Counted from the first letter of the stretch, positions 23,898-33,460 are shown. The stretch is 42,873 bases of DNA from Bacteriovoracaceae bacterium UBA4096 (GCA_002381945.1 DFXY01000028.1:101873-144745), one strand, 5' to 3'. Numbers and translations: made by a program. The notes: generated by a model not told the origin, from the letters alone.

Positions 23898-24825
23898 CCA
23901 GGACTTCAGCTTTAGTTGAAGTTTTTTTAAGTTCTTTGGGAATATTTTTTCCAATGACTTTTATTAAGGCCTTTTCAATGGATTTCTTCATCGAATGTGG
24001 GCCCGTTACAAAACAAATATCCCTGACAGGAACATGTGATTTAAAATCCCGGACAAGTTTCTGATCAGCATCACTCATATTGATGGTGGCAAGATATGGG
24101 AGGACCGTAAATCCCTTGCTGGCCTTCACCATATTGATCAAAGTCTCCAGGCTCCCTGCTTCAAAAAACAAATGGCGATCTTCTTTCACATTTTTGTACT
24201 GACAAAGCTGCAAGGCCTGGGCACGTAAACAATGACCCTCCTTGAGCAGCCATGCATGCTTTAAATTTAGATCTTTTTCTTCGATATGTTTTTTCTTAAG
24301 TAGTTCATGCTGAGGAGATAAAAAGATTTTAAATGGCTCAAAGAATAAATGCTCCTCAGTCAGACCCTTTTCTTCCAGGGGAGTTGCAAGAATGGCACCA
24401 TCTATTTTTCCCTCTTTTAACAACCGGATAATTTCATCAGTTTGATGTTCATAAATTTTCAATTCCACATCAGGGAACTCTTCCACAAATTGTTGAACAA
24501 AAAGTGGTAGGACGTAAGGGGCCAGAGTTGGGATGACTGCCAGAATAAACTCACCGGCAATTTCTCCTCGCAAAGACTTGGATAATTCTTCTAGTCCATG
24601 GGCTTCATGCATCACTTTTCGTGCATACTCTAAAACTTTCTCTCCCATCGGAGTCGGTCCAACAGGTGTCTTAGAGCGATCAAAAATGATAATTTGAAGA
24701 TAATCCTCAAGCTTCTGGACTTGCATACTAAGGGTTGGCTGAGTGACAAAACACTCCTTGGCGGCTTGAGCAAAGTTGCGACAACGGTCAACGGCCAAAA
24801 TGTAATTTAATTGAGTAAGTGTCAT
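23887..24825 (-). CDS. oxyR: Hydrogen-peroxide-sensing LysR-type regulator
   Basis: A 312-residue LysR-family regulator. The winged-helix domain (1-60) reads MTLTQLNYILAVDRCRNFAQAA. In the sensor domain, EGHCLRAQALQLC gives Cys199 and Cys208, the same positions and spacing as the redox disulfide of E. coli OxyR, so peroxide sensing is well supported. It diverges from a YdcZ/ABC pair across only 64 bases, a likely binding site for its own control. Convergent with rarD. No katG or ahpC is in the window. Confidence 0.93.
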   Translation of the reverse strand: MTLTQLNYILAVDRCRNFAQAAKECFVTQPTLSMQVQKLEDYLQIIIFDRSKTPVGPTPMGEKVLEYARKVMHEAHGLEELSKSLRGEIAGEFILAVIPTLAPYVLPLFVQQFVEEFPDVELKIYEHQTDEIIRLLKEGKIDGAILATPLEEKGLTEEHLFFEPFKIFLSPQHELLKKKHIEEKDLNLKHAWLLKEGHCLRAQALQLCQYKNVKEDRHLFFEAGSLETLINMVKASKGFTVLPYLATINMSDADQKLVRDFKSHVPVRDICFVTGPHSMKKSIEKALIKVIGKNIPKELKKTSTKAEVLAIQ

Positions 24826-24867
24826 ATATACCTTTCAAAGACTTCAACTTATACTTTTATTACACCA

Positions 24868-24873
24868 TATAAT
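24868..24873 (+). promoter_or_regulatory. Candidate -10 box in the oxyR-ydcZ gap
   Basis: TATAAT 17 bases before the YdcZ-like gene. The nearest -35-like hexamer (TTCAAC, 24843-24848) is 19 bases away and weak, which would suit an activator-dependent promoter under OxyR. I could not make out a full OxyR tetranucleotide array. Confidence 0.4.
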
Positions 24874-24889
24874 CATTCTGAGGTCGAAC

Positions 24890-25339
24890 ATGATCTTCGC
24901 TTTAATAGCTGCTGCCATTCTCGTAGGACTCCTTATGCCAGTTCAGGCAGGTCTCAATGCTGAGCTTACGCGCTTTCTTAAGCATCCTTTTCTAGGCGCC
25001 TTTATTTCACTCACTACGGGAAGCATCGCTTTGTTACTGCTGATGCTGGTGCAGGGCTTCCCACTTCAGGAAGTAAAACGCATTGGCCAAGTACCTCCGG
25101 TCCTCTTTCTGGGCGGGATTTTTGGGGCACTTTTTGTTGGTTCCTCTATCTTCTTTATTCCGCGTATGGGTGCAACCTCTATGATCGCCGCCCTGATAAC
25201 CGGGCAATTACTCATGTCAGTTATCATGGATCATTACGGTCTTTTGGGCCTTTCCACTTATCCGGCCACGCTTACCCGAATTGCCGGTGTGATTCTTCTT
25301 TTCGTCGGCGTTTTATTAGTGGTAAAGAAAAGTTCATGA
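24890..25339 (+). CDS. YdcZ-type (DUF606) membrane protein of the DMT superfamily
   Basis: A 149-residue inner-membrane protein with five hydrophobic helices. MPVQAGLNAELTRFLKHP (near residues 16-33) and the FIPRMGATSMIAALITGQL segment are marks of the YdcZ family of half-size DMT permeases. Half-size members dimerise. Its stop overlaps the start of an ABC ATPase by four bases, an uncommon partner. Substrate unknown. Confidence 0.85.
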   Translation: MIFALIAAAILVGLLMPVQAGLNAELTRFLKHPFLGAFISLTTGSIALLLLMLVQGFPLQEVKRIGQVPPVLFLGGIFGALFVGSSIFFIPRMGATSMIAALITGQLLMSVIMDHYGLLGLSTYPATLTRIAGVILLFVGVLLVVKKSS

Positions 25340-26316
25340 TCAAGGCTTCAGAAGTAACTAAACAGTTTGATAAACGTGGAATTGCGGGCGTCCATAAAAT
25401 GTCCCTGAATTTAGATCAGGGGCAAGTGATGACGATTATGGGGCCCAACGGTAGCGGAAAATCAACTCTCCTAAATTTACTTTCCGGTAGAGTACACCCC
25501 GAGAGCGGGGAGATTTCTATTGATGGGGCCATTAGCTCATTCCCCACCGATGAAACACTTGAGAATATGAACGTTCAAAAGTTTTTGATTCGCTCCATCA
25601 CTTTAGACATTGATGAAGAAAAAAAAATCCAACTTAGCCGTGATCTGGCCGATACTTTTGAATTCACCTTTCAGCTTCGTCAGAACATAAATGAGCTCTC
25701 CTCAGGCCAAAAACAAAAAGTTCTCCTTTCTAAAGAGCTCATCAATCGTCCCGCCCTTTTACTAATGGACGAACCATTTGCCCACCTGGATCCTTTCACT
25801 AGAAAAGATATTTTAAGCGGGCTTTTTCAGTATATACGATATCAGGGAATCACTGTGCTTTGGGTAACTCACGATCTGGAGGAAGCTTTTCAATTCTCTG
25901 ATCAAATAGGACTCATGAATTTTGGAAAATTCGAACAACAAGGAACTCCAGAAGATTTAGTCAGGACTCCACGAAATCTTTTTGTTGCTCAGTTTATGGG
26001 TTATAGAAATTTCTTCTCCATAAAATATGAAAATGGGTCATGGCAAACTCCTTGGGGATCCAGGCAGATGGCACAACTCGCGAAATCAGATGGTATATTG
26101 ATTGTGCCTGACCATGCATGGGAGTTTCAATCTCAGGACGGTCTGGAAGTGAATATTGAAACCCGTCATCCTGCTAAGCAAACCATGGAATACAGACTTA
26201 AGTCCCCTGAGAAAGTGATCTTTCTAACTCAAGGGTCTCAATTAAAACTTTTGGAAATGGGATCAAAAATTAAACTCACTCCTAAATGGGAAGAATGCTT
26301 CCATATTGCTCTGTAA
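25336..26316 (+). CDS. Orphan ABC transporter ATP-binding protein
   Basis: A 326-residue ATPase. Walker A GPNGSGKS (36-43), signature LSSGQKQ (121-127), Walker B LLLMDEP (141-147) and the H-loop His179 in VTHDLEE are all intact, so it should hydrolyse ATP. The C-terminal 100 residues (from about GYRNFF) look like the TOBE-type regulatory domain of polyamine/iron importers. No permease or binding-protein gene is adjacent; the only neighbour is the four-base-overlapping YdcZ-like membrane protein. Confidence 0.88.
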   Translation: MIKASEVTKQFDKRGIAGVHKMSLNLDQGQVMTIMGPNGSGKSTLLNLLSGRVHPESGEISIDGAISSFPTDETLENMNVQKFLIRSITLDIDEEKKIQLSRDLADTFEFTFQLRQNINELSSGQKQKVLLSKELINRPALLLMDEPFAHLDPFTRKDILSGLFQYIRYQGITVLWVTHDLEEAFQFSDQIGLMNFGKFEQQGTPEDLVRTPRNLFVAQFMGYRNFFSIKYENGSWQTPWGSRQMAQLAKSDGILIVPDHAWEFQSQDGLEVNIETRHPAKQTMEYRLKSPEKVIFLTQGSQLKLLEMGSKIKLTPKWEECFHIAL

Positions 26317-26391
26317 TTTCAATAGTTTAAAACGAGTGTAAAATGCTCGTCCCTCTAGTCGAATTGGGCCTCCTCGTGGTAAGTAATCCCC

Positions 26392-27291
26392 ATGGCCGTA
26401 ACATATTTTAATAAAGACAAATACCAGAGAAAACCTGAGTGGCTCAAAGTAAAACTTCCTCAAGGGGAAGACTATAAAGACATTCGGGACAATCTTCATG
26501 GGAAAGGACTCTCCACTGTTTGTGAAGAAGCCAAATGCCCAAACCTATCTGAGTGCTGGAGTGCTCGTACCGCTACTGTGATGATCCTCGGCGATACTTG
26601 TACCAGGGCCTGCAAATTCTGCAATGTGAAGACTGGTAATCCTAAAGGCTTCATTAATCACGAAGAAGTCGCGAATACTTCCAACATGGTGAAGCTCATG
26701 AGTCTTCGCTATATCGTTATCACGAGTGTTGACCGTGATGACCTGGCAGACCATGGTTCCGGGCATTTTGCAGCAGTCATTAATCGTGTTCATGAAGACC
26801 ATCCTGAAACCAAAGTGGAAGTTTTAATTCCTGATTTTGGTGTTGTCCCTGAAAGAATGCATACCCTGGCAAAATCAAATCCATTTGTGATTGCCCAAAA
26901 TATTGAAACAGTCAGAAGGCTTACACATCCAGTGCGCGATATTCGTGCCAGCTATGACAAGACTCTTGAGTGTCTTAAATTTTACAAAACCCACTATCCT
27001 CATATTCAAACAAAAACATCACTTATGATGGGTCTAGGCGAGACCTGGAAAGAAATTCAGGAAACGCTTGAAGACCTCCGAGCAGTCGGAGTCGATATTG
27101 TTACTTTTGGACAGTACCTTCAACCAACTAAACGCCACCTGAATGTTGAGAAGTTTTATACTCCTGAAGAATTTGATGAGCTTAAACGCCTGGCGCTCAA
27201 GATGGGATTCAAATTTGTAGCGAGTGGTCCTTTGGTCAGAAGCTCATATAAGGCCGCAGACTTTTTGGATTTCATCGAAGCTAAAGTTTAA
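26392..27291 (+). CDS. lipA: Lipoyl synthase
   Basis: Radical-SAM enzyme that inserts two sulfurs into octanoyl groups on E2 and H proteins. 299 residues. Both iron-sulfur sites are complete: the auxiliary cluster Cys44, Cys49, Cys55 and the SAM cluster Cys70, Cys74, Cys77 (CTRACKFC). The C-terminal RSSYKA gives the conserved serine near 285 that ligates the auxiliary cluster. The ATG has no clear ribosome site. lipB follows two bases later. It would supply lipoate to the E1-E2 complex served by the fused E1. Confidence 0.97.
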   Translation: MAVTYFNKDKYQRKPEWLKVKLPQGEDYKDIRDNLHGKGLSTVCEEAKCPNLSECWSARTATVMILGDTCTRACKFCNVKTGNPKGFINHEEVANTSNMVKLMSLRYIVITSVDRDDLADHGSGHFAAVINRVHEDHPETKVEVLIPDFGVVPERMHTLAKSNPFVIAQNIETVRRLTHPVRDIRASYDKTLECLKFYKTHYPHIQTKTSLMMGLGETWKEIQETLEDLRAVGVDIVTFGQYLQPTKRHLNVEKFYTPEEFDELKRLALKMGFKFVASGPLVRSSYKAADFLDFIEAKV

Positions 27292-27293
27292 AT

Positions 27294-28034
27294 ATGAAAA
27301 AGATCATTGTTAGTTCAATCAATCTCGCAGATTTTGATTTGAAAGAAGGTGATCTCCTCTCCCTTGATGACCGCACGGTTGTTGTGACGAAATGGAACTG
27401 GGAATACTCAGAGGCCCATCAGTTTCAAAGGGCCGCCTTAAAACTGGTTCAAGAGACCCCCAATTTACGTATCTTGATTTGTTGTAGTCATCCGGAAGTC
27501 CTGACAAATGGTCGAGGACTTCAAAAACCCCGTAAGGGTGAAGTGCTGAACCTCGTTGAATTTAATCCGGCCTCTCATCAAAAGCTTCCCTTCCCTCTCT
27601 TTCAAATTGAGCGCGGTGGCGGTTTAACTTTTCATCATCCTGGTCAGTTTATTTTTTATCCTATTTTAAAGCTCAATCCAAAATCACTTTCTTTATCCTT
27701 AATGATTGATCAGATCTTTGATTTCTCCATTGAGATTTTAAATTCCTGGGGTGTGAACAATCTGGATCATGAAAATAAACTTCTAGGCATCTGGCAGGGT
27801 CATAAAAAAATTGCCTCTATGGGAATTGCCATCGAAAAACTAACAACCTTTCACGGCATGGCCCTCAATCTGCTGGAAAATAAAAATATGAAGCTTGCTC
27901 TGGCACCGCTTAACCCTTGTGGTCTAAGTGCTGAAACTTATACTTCGGTTGAGGCCCTGGCAGAAATGCCATCAAATCCCCTGGAAAGTTTTCAGGATCA
28001 ATTCCTCCAAAGGATTAAAAATGAGTGGAAATAG
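27294..28034 (+). CDS. lipB: Octanoyl-ACP:protein octanoyltransferase
   Basis: Moves octanoyl from ACP to lipoyl domains, the step before LipA. 246 residues. Family marks: RGGGLTFHHPGQFIFYPI (107-124), Lys172 in KKIASMGIAIE, and the nucleophile Cys209 in LNPCGLSAETYTSV. The N-terminal 50 residues are less conserved. It overlaps aroC by 14 bases. Confidence 0.92.
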   Translation: MKKIIVSSINLADFDLKEGDLLSLDDRTVVVTKWNWEYSEAHQFQRAALKLVQETPNLRILICCSHPEVLTNGRGLQKPRKGEVLNLVEFNPASHQKLPFPLFQIERGGGLTFHHPGQFIFYPILKLNPKSLSLSLMIDQIFDFSIEILNSWGVNNLDHENKLLGIWQGHKKIASMGIAIEKLTTFHGMALNLLENKNMKLALAPLNPCGLSAETYTSVEALAEMPSNPLESFQDQFLQRIKNEWK

Positions 28035-29022
28035 TTTTGGCCAATTGTTCAAGATTACCACTTTTGGTGAATCCCATGGGGAAGCTCTGGGAGTTGTGAT
28101 AGATGGCATGCCTGCCGGATTAATGGTTAACTTGGAAGATCTTAAGTCCGAGCTTAAAAGACGTGCACCCGGGCAGCATGAAGTCCATACCTCTCGCAAA
28201 GAAGAGGATCTCCCGGAAATTCTTTCAGGTGTGTTTCAGCATAAAACTCTAGGTACACCCATTACGGTGATCGTCCGGAATACCAATCAAAGAAGCGAAG
28301 ATTACGAGGCCTTAAAAGATAATTACCGGCCAGGTCATGCTGATAAGACCACCATGATGAAATTCGGATTTCGAGATCATCGTGGGGGCGGAAGGGCCTC
28401 AGGCCGCGAAACTCTCGCCCGAGTCGTTGGTGGGTATTTTGCCGGCCTTATTTTAAAAGAAGTTTCTTTTTATGCCTATATCAGTGAAGTTGCTCAGTTT
28501 AAACTCAGCTCTTCTCCTTTAAATCATTCGGTTGATCGTGGAGAAATTAATATTCCCGATAAAACGATGTCGGATGAAGTCATCACTTTTTTAAGAGAGT
28601 GCAAGGCCAAGGGAGAATCAGCTGGTGGTGTAGTGACACTCTCAATTTTAAACTCACCTACCGGCCTCGGAGAACCCGTTTTTGATAAATTGAAAGCGGA
28701 TTTTGCAAAGGCGATGTTATCCCTTCCGGCCTGTATTGGTTTTAGCGTTGGAACAGCATTTGATTTAGTGAAGCTTCCCGGAAGTTTCATCTCCCAGGAT
28801 TCCAAAAATTTTGGAGGCATGGAGGGAGGAATCTCAAACGGTGAAGAAATTATTTTAAATATGGCATTTAAAGCGCCATCAACCATTGGTGAGAAGGCCA
28901 AAACCGGACGTCATGATCCTTGCATTCTCCCACGAGTTGTTCCAGTGGTTGAGGCCATGGCAAAAGTTGTTATGGCCGATCATTACCTACGGAACTTGGC
29001 CTATTCAACTTTTCACTCTTAA
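28021..29022 (+). CDS. aroC: Chorismate synthase
   Basis: FMN-dependent last step of the common aromatic pathway, 333 residues, slightly short for the family. FGESHGEALG (15-24), HRGGGRASGRET near 120 and RHDPCILPRVVPVVEAM near the C-terminus are the family signatures. ATG 28021 (AAGGA upstream) lies inside the end of lipB, so the two are translationally coupled; the longer frame to 27928 belongs to lipB's strand in another phase and is rejected. The last 53 bases overlap the end of the convergent LtaS-like gene. Confidence 0.95.
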   Translation: MSGNSFGQLFKITTFGESHGEALGVVIDGMPAGLMVNLEDLKSELKRRAPGQHEVHTSRKEEDLPEILSGVFQHKTLGTPITVIVRNTNQRSEDYEALKDNYRPGHADKTTMMKFGFRDHRGGGRASGRETLARVVGGYFAGLILKEVSFYAYISEVAQFKLSSSPLNHSVDRGEINIPDKTMSDEVITFLRECKAKGESAGGVVTLSILNSPTGLGEPVFDKLKADFAKAMLSLPACIGFSVGTAFDLVKLPGSFISQDSKNFGGMEGGISNGEEIILNMAFKAPSTIGEKAKTGRHDPCILPRVVPVVEAMAKVVMADHYLRNLAYSTFHS

Positions 29023-31036
29023 GATACATATCAGTAATACTGATTAAACCTTGTGCTTTGGATTTTAATTTCATGAGTTCAGGAGTGGGTTCGGTCGGAT
29101 ACATAAGATCAAACTTATCGTCTTTCCATTTCCAGAATTTCCCATGGTGATAGGCTCCGGCAGGTCCAGCAAAAAGTCCGGAACTATTAACTGCAATCGA
29201 CTCCTCAGAAAACATATCTTCACCAAGTTTAATGTAGCTCTGATCCGATAAGGCCAGATGGAACAAGGTCGGAAAAATATCTTCATGAGAGCCGAATTTT
29301 TTGTCATCAATTGTCTTAGGTTTGTAAGCTTCTGGTATCCGTAGATAAAAAGGTACCGCATACCTTTTGAATTCTTGTTCCTGGCCTACTCCTTTAGCAA
29401 TCCAAAAGCTATGATCTCCTGTCAGGGCCACAATGGTTTTTTCATTTAAGCTTGAGCTGCCGATTCGATCCAGAAACTCGGCCATCTTTTGATTTGAGTA
29501 CTGAAATCCTAAAAGTCTTTTCCTGGCCAGCTCTTCATTAATGGTGATGTTAGACAGAATCTCTGGTGTAAAATCTAATTTACGAGGCTGGTATGATGAA
29601 GGATATTCAAAAGGAGGATGATTAGAAGTCGTCAGCACCAGAAAAAATTGAGGTTTCGTTGATGTTCTTATTTGTTCATCAATAAATGAATAGAGATACT
29701 CATCAAATATTCCCCACTCATTTCCAAGATCTCTGGAAGAGAAATTTCCCAACTCGGGCATAGCTTCTTTGATTTCATCGGCTCCCCATAGGTGGTCATA
29801 TTTTTGAGTTGCAAGGTACTTTCCCAGATCCCTCCAGCCTAATTTTCCTCCGTAGACAAAATGGGTATCGTAACCACTTTCTTTAAACGGCAAGTGTCCG
29901 GATGATTTTAATGCTGTTTTCATATACTCTGATTCTGAGAGGAATCTGGCACCTGGCCTGATCACTTGGGAAGTCGCGACTGAAACGATGCTACCTATAG
30001 TACCATTCTCAGCAGGGAGAAAATTCTTAAATAATACATCTTTCTTGAAGTGATCTTCCAAATCACCCAGAATCTGGAATTTATCTGAATGATGCTCATT
30101 CCAGAAAGACCCAAAACTCTCCATCACTACCAGAACAACGTGAGGCGGATTCGCTTTTAAAGATGAATTAAAATTTGTTTTTGAAAGCAGTGCTTTTTGT
30201 AAGTTCGGACTTTCAGCTTGAGTCCCCCTTGCCGCCTGAAAAGCCTCTTCCCAGGTTTGAAATCCACTGGCCTTAAGGTAATCATACTGATCCTTGCCGA
30301 AAGTTTTTCGAATCTTAATTGCACGATTCAGGGTTAGGGCCCCGTTAAGTGCGATTTCATTGATAAATTCATTATCACTAATAAAAGCGTCTTCTACCGA
30401 AAGGGGAAGACGTGTAAAGTTCCCCCTCGCCATGAAAGCGATCAAGGCCATGCCAACCAAAAAAGTAAGAGGAGCACGGTAGTTTATCGGCCGCGCCTTC
30501 AAATCAAACTCATATGGAGAAAACAGAAATCGGATAAAACGATAAAGGCCATAATGGAGTAAAAAGACCACGCTTAACCAGAAAACCAGGTTGTAGTTTT
30601 TATAAATAGAAATAATTACGGCACGAGTATCGTCCTCAAAGAATCCAAAGAACAATATATTAAGATGATCCTGAAAATAAGAATAAAAACCGTAATCAAA
30701 AACATAAAGCCAAGCGATGAGAAAATAACCCAGGCATAAAAGAGCGGTCATGAGGAAACGAGTACTTCTAATAACAAATTTCCCAGGCAGAAAATAGGCC
30801 AGGTTTAAAATTAAAAATGGCAAAGCATTGACATAGGCCAGGGGCATGAGATCAAAACGAAATCCTAAAAAGAAAGCTTTTCTTAACTCTGAAGAATTCT
30901 GAGATAAGATATCCCAATCCCCAAAATAAAAAGCAAAAGAAATTCGTGCGACTGTCATCAGAAAAACAAATATCAGAAATAAGAATGCTTGATTTTTAAG
31001 CCAGCGCCAGTAGTAGTGCCTGAAAGATAGATTCAT
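28970..31036 (-). CDS. LtaS-type membrane phosphoglycerol/phosphoethanolamine transferase-like protein
   Basis: A 688-residue inner-membrane protein with five N-terminal helices (to about residue 205) and a large periplasmic sulfatase-fold domain. Catalytic features of the LtaS/OpgB group: metal-binding Glu306 in VVMESFGS, nucleophile Thr346 in ENGTIGS, WGIFDEY near 441, SNHPPFEYP with His473, and Asp541-His542 in TGDHSF. In a Gram-negative cell it would decorate a periplasmic glycan or envelope lipid; the acceptor is unknown. The start has GAGG. Its C-terminal 17 residues overlap the aroC end in antisense. Confidence 0.85.
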   Translation of the reverse strand: MNLSFRHYYWRWLKNQAFLFLIFVFLMTVARISFAFYFGDWDILSQNSSELRKAFFLGFRFDLMPLAYVNALPFLILNLAYFLPGKFVIRSTRFLMTALLCLGYFLIAWLYVFDYGFYSYFQDHLNILFFGFFEDDTRAVIISIYKNYNLVFWLSVVFLLHYGLYRFIRFLFSPYEFDLKARPINYRAPLTFLVGMALIAFMARGNFTRLPLSVEDAFISDNEFINEIALNGALTLNRAIKIRKTFGKDQYDYLKASGFQTWEEAFQAARGTQAESPNLQKALLSKTNFNSSLKANPPHVVLVVMESFGSFWNEHHSDKFQILGDLEDHFKKDVLFKNFLPAENGTIGSIVSVATSQVIRPGARFLSESEYMKTALKSSGHLPFKESGYDTHFVYGGKLGWRDLGKYLATQKYDHLWGADEIKEAMPELGNFSSRDLGNEWGIFDEYLYSFIDEQIRTSTKPQFFLVLTTSNHPPFEYPSSYQPRKLDFTPEILSNITINEELARKRLLGFQYSNQKMAEFLDRIGSSSLNEKTIVALTGDHSFWIAKGVGQEQEFKRYAVPFYLRIPEAYKPKTIDDKKFGSHEDIFPTLFHLALSDQSYIKLGEDMFSEESIAVNSSGLFAGPAGAYHHGKFWKWKDDKFDLMYPTEPTPELMKLKSKAQGLISITDMYLKSEKLNRPSSVGNDRP

Positions 31037-31089
31037 ACAATTGACCTCAAGTTGAGAGCATCATATCAACCGGAGTTTCAGATTGCAAT

Positions 31090-32190
31090 TTACTCATCTT
31101 CATCAGTGTCACCAAACATGAGATTTCTTTCAAAATCTTCAGGACGGGTCGCATTTCCCCGGGCCTCTTCCATTGTTATGACTCCGTCTTTGTAAAGCCT
31201 GGTGATATGCTGATCAAAACTTTGGGCACCCGAACCGTTTTTACCTTTTTCGATATAGGTATACATTTCTTTGGTTTTTAAAGGATCAAGTATGGAATCT
31301 CTTATTCCTGGATTATTTATCATGATTTCCTGGGCAGCAACCCGCCCTTTGCCGTCTGTGGTTTTTAAAAGACGCTGCGAAATCGTTGCATAAATATTAT
31401 CGGCAATCCTTGTTCTCACAACGTTTTGCTCCTCTGGAGGAAACATGGAAATAAGTCTTCCAATGGTACTTAATGCATCAGTGGTGTGAACTGTTCCAAA
31501 TACCAAGTGACCTGTTTCAGCGGCCTTTAAGGCAATTGAAATTGTCTCAGCGTCCCGCATTTCACCGATCAGAATAATATCAGGATCCTGACGAAGGGCC
31601 GAACGAAGAGCAGAGTTAAAATCATTTGTATCCTGCCCTATTTCTCTCTGAGTAATCCGTGCTTTTATAGGATTATGTACATACTCGACTGGATCTTCCA
31701 ATGTGAGAATATGAACAGCAGAATTTTTATTGATGTAATTTATCATCGCGGCCAGAGTAGATGATTTCCCGGAGCCAGTAGCACCTGTTACCAAGATCAA
31801 ACCTGCATTCGCACTGGCTATTTTATTGATCACAGGAGGCAATTTTAAGTCTTCAGTTGTAGGAATTTTGTCACTGATAATCCGTAAGATAATCCCAAGT
31901 TTTCCTTGATAACGAAGGATGTTGTAACGAACCCGACAAACCTTAGGTAGGGAAAAAGAGCCGTCGTATTCCTTCAAAGAACTTAGCTTCTCCTGAACCT
32001 CAGGATCCTTAATCATGAGTTGGCAAACCATGATCAAATCTTCGTTGGTGAGGGGTTCGGCCTTGACTTGAATTAAGTCTCCTCTCAATCGAAAATAGGG
32101 CTTTTCATCAGTTCTTAAATGGATATCACTGACATTAGATGCCGCGGCCGATTTAATAATGTTGATAAACGTGTCTCTGGTTAACGCCAT
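31090..32190 (-). CDS. pilT: Type IV pilus retraction ATPase (PilT/PilU family)
   Basis: A 366-residue hexameric motor that depolymerises pili at the inner membrane. Walker A GATGSGKSS (136-144), Asp-box near 165-190 (LEDPVEYVH), Walker B DPDIILIGEMRD with Glu210, and His-box GHLVFGTVHT with His228 are intact. The usual PilT AIRNLIRE-type C-terminal motif is not obvious (a GVITMEEA segment is present), so PilU is possible. Type IV pili drive gliding and prey attachment in predatory relatives. Monocistronic, with no other pil gene nearby. Confidence 0.88.
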   Translation of the reverse strand: MALTRDTFINIIKSAAASNVSDIHLRTDEKPYFRLRGDLIQVKAEPLTNEDLIMVCQLMIKDPEVQEKLSSLKEYDGSFSLPKVCRVRYNILRYQGKLGIILRIISDKIPTTEDLKLPPVINKIASANAGLILVTGATGSGKSSTLAAMINYINKNSAVHILTLEDPVEYVHNPIKARITQREIGQDTNDFNSALRSALRQDPDIILIGEMRDAETISIALKAAETGHLVFGTVHTTDALSTIGRLISMFPPEEQNVVRTRIADNIYATISQRLLKTTDGKGRVAAQEIMINNPGIRDSILDPLKTKEMYTYIEKGKNGSGAQSFDQHITRLYKDGVITMEEARGNATRPEDFERNLMFGDTDEDE

Positions 32191-32307
32191 GAAATTCCCA
32201 ATGCCTGAAGTATAAAGAGCTTATCGTAATGAAATTAAAAATAATTGAGGTAAAACCTGAGGTATCCCGACCGTTTCGATCTACTTTACTAATTAATTGA
32301 TTATCCG

Positions 32308-33459
32308 ATGAGACCCTATATGGAATTTTGGGACACCGAAGACATTTTTTTTGATGGTGATGAATACTTTGATCAGATGGTTAAAGATATTGATCAGGCC
32401 AAACAATATATCACTGTTGAAATGTATATTTTTAATGATGATATATTGGGAAAAAAGATAGTGGCCCATTTAATAAATGCGCACGCCAGGGGAGTGAAGA
32501 TACAGATTATTGTTGATGGAGTTGGAAGTTACAGTTTTTTCAGTAAACTCTATGGCATTTTCCAAAAAAAAGGGATTATGGTTAAGATGTATAATCCCCT
32601 TCCTTTTTACCATCCATTCTATGGTGAGTTAAGTTTCCTGAAAAAAACAAAAATTTTTGCAACTCGTTTATGGAGAATTAATAAGCGGAACCATCGTAAA
32701 ATAATCACTATTGATCACTCTATCATGTTCTCGGGTAGTTTTAATCTGGCTTCAGAACATACTCGCTATCATTTTGAAAAACCCTGGAAAGATATGGGTG
32801 TCAGAGTAACTGGTGAACATGTTAAATTCGCTATCCTGAACTTTAAAAAGAACTGGAAGCTCAGGGATTATTATCGCTATAAAAAGCAAATACGAAGCTC
32901 CAATAATGTAAACTGGCGGCATTCACCATTGCGATTGAATCATACTCTTTTCATGAAGCGCTATTTCTATAAGAATTTTCTACAAAAAATTCATCAAGCG
33001 GAAAATAGGATTTGGCTCATGACTCCCTACTTTATACCTAAAAGGAGATTAATCAGGTCTCTGGGAAAGGCAGCAAAGCGAGGTGTAGATGTTCGCCTGC
33101 TAATTTCGCTTAAAACTGATGTACATTTCTTCAAATGGCTACAGTATTTTTATTACGCTTATCTGCTAAAATTCGGGGTAAAAGTCTATCAATATTCTGA
33201 TTCAGTTCTTCATGCAAAAAACTACATTATTGATGACTTTATGACGATTGGTTCCACGAACTTAAATCACCGAAGTTTCATACATGATTTAGAAGTCGAC
33301 TTGGTTATTCAGGATGAAGATAATAAGAAAAAAATTGAGGAGCACTTTATCGCTTCGACATTATCGCAAAAGTCTATTACTCTGGAAGGTCTAAAGCAAA
33401 GACCTTTATGGGATCGTGCGCTTTCCAGATTCTTTTTCTTTTTTAAATATTGGTTTTAA
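32308..33459 (+). CDS. clsB: Cardiolipin synthase of the phospholipase D family (ClsB-like)
   Basis: A 383-residue protein with two HKD motifs: His129-Lys131-Asp136 in NHRKIITID and His302-Lys304-Asp309 in LHAKNYIID, each followed by GSFN or GSTN. It has no N-terminal membrane hairpins, as in ClsB. It makes cardiolipin from phosphatidylglycerol, or acts as a transphosphatidylase. ATG 32308 is used; an in-frame ATG at 32320 is an alternative, and neither has a strong ribosome site. The next gene, one base away, is a YbhP-like hydrolase, the same pair as in the E. coli ybhP-clsB locus. Confidence 0.88.
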   Translation: MRPYMEFWDTEDIFFDGDEYFDQMVKDIDQAKQYITVEMYIFNDDILGKKIVAHLINAHARGVKIQIIVDGVGSYSFFSKLYGIFQKKGIMVKMYNPLPFYHPFYGELSFLKKTKIFATRLWRINKRNHRKIITIDHSIMFSGSFNLASEHTRYHFEKPWKDMGVRVTGEHVKFAILNFKKNWKLRDYYRYKKQIRSSNNVNWRHSPLRLNHTLFMKRYFYKNFLQKIHQAENRIWLMTPYFIPKRRLIRSLGKAAKRGVDVRLLISLKTDVHFFKWLQYFYYAYLLKFGVKVYQYSDSVLHAKNYIIDDFMTIGSTNLNHRSFIHDLEVDLVIQDEDNKKKIEEHFIASTLSQKSITLEGLKQRPLWDRALSRFFFFFKYWF

Positions 33460-33460
33460 C

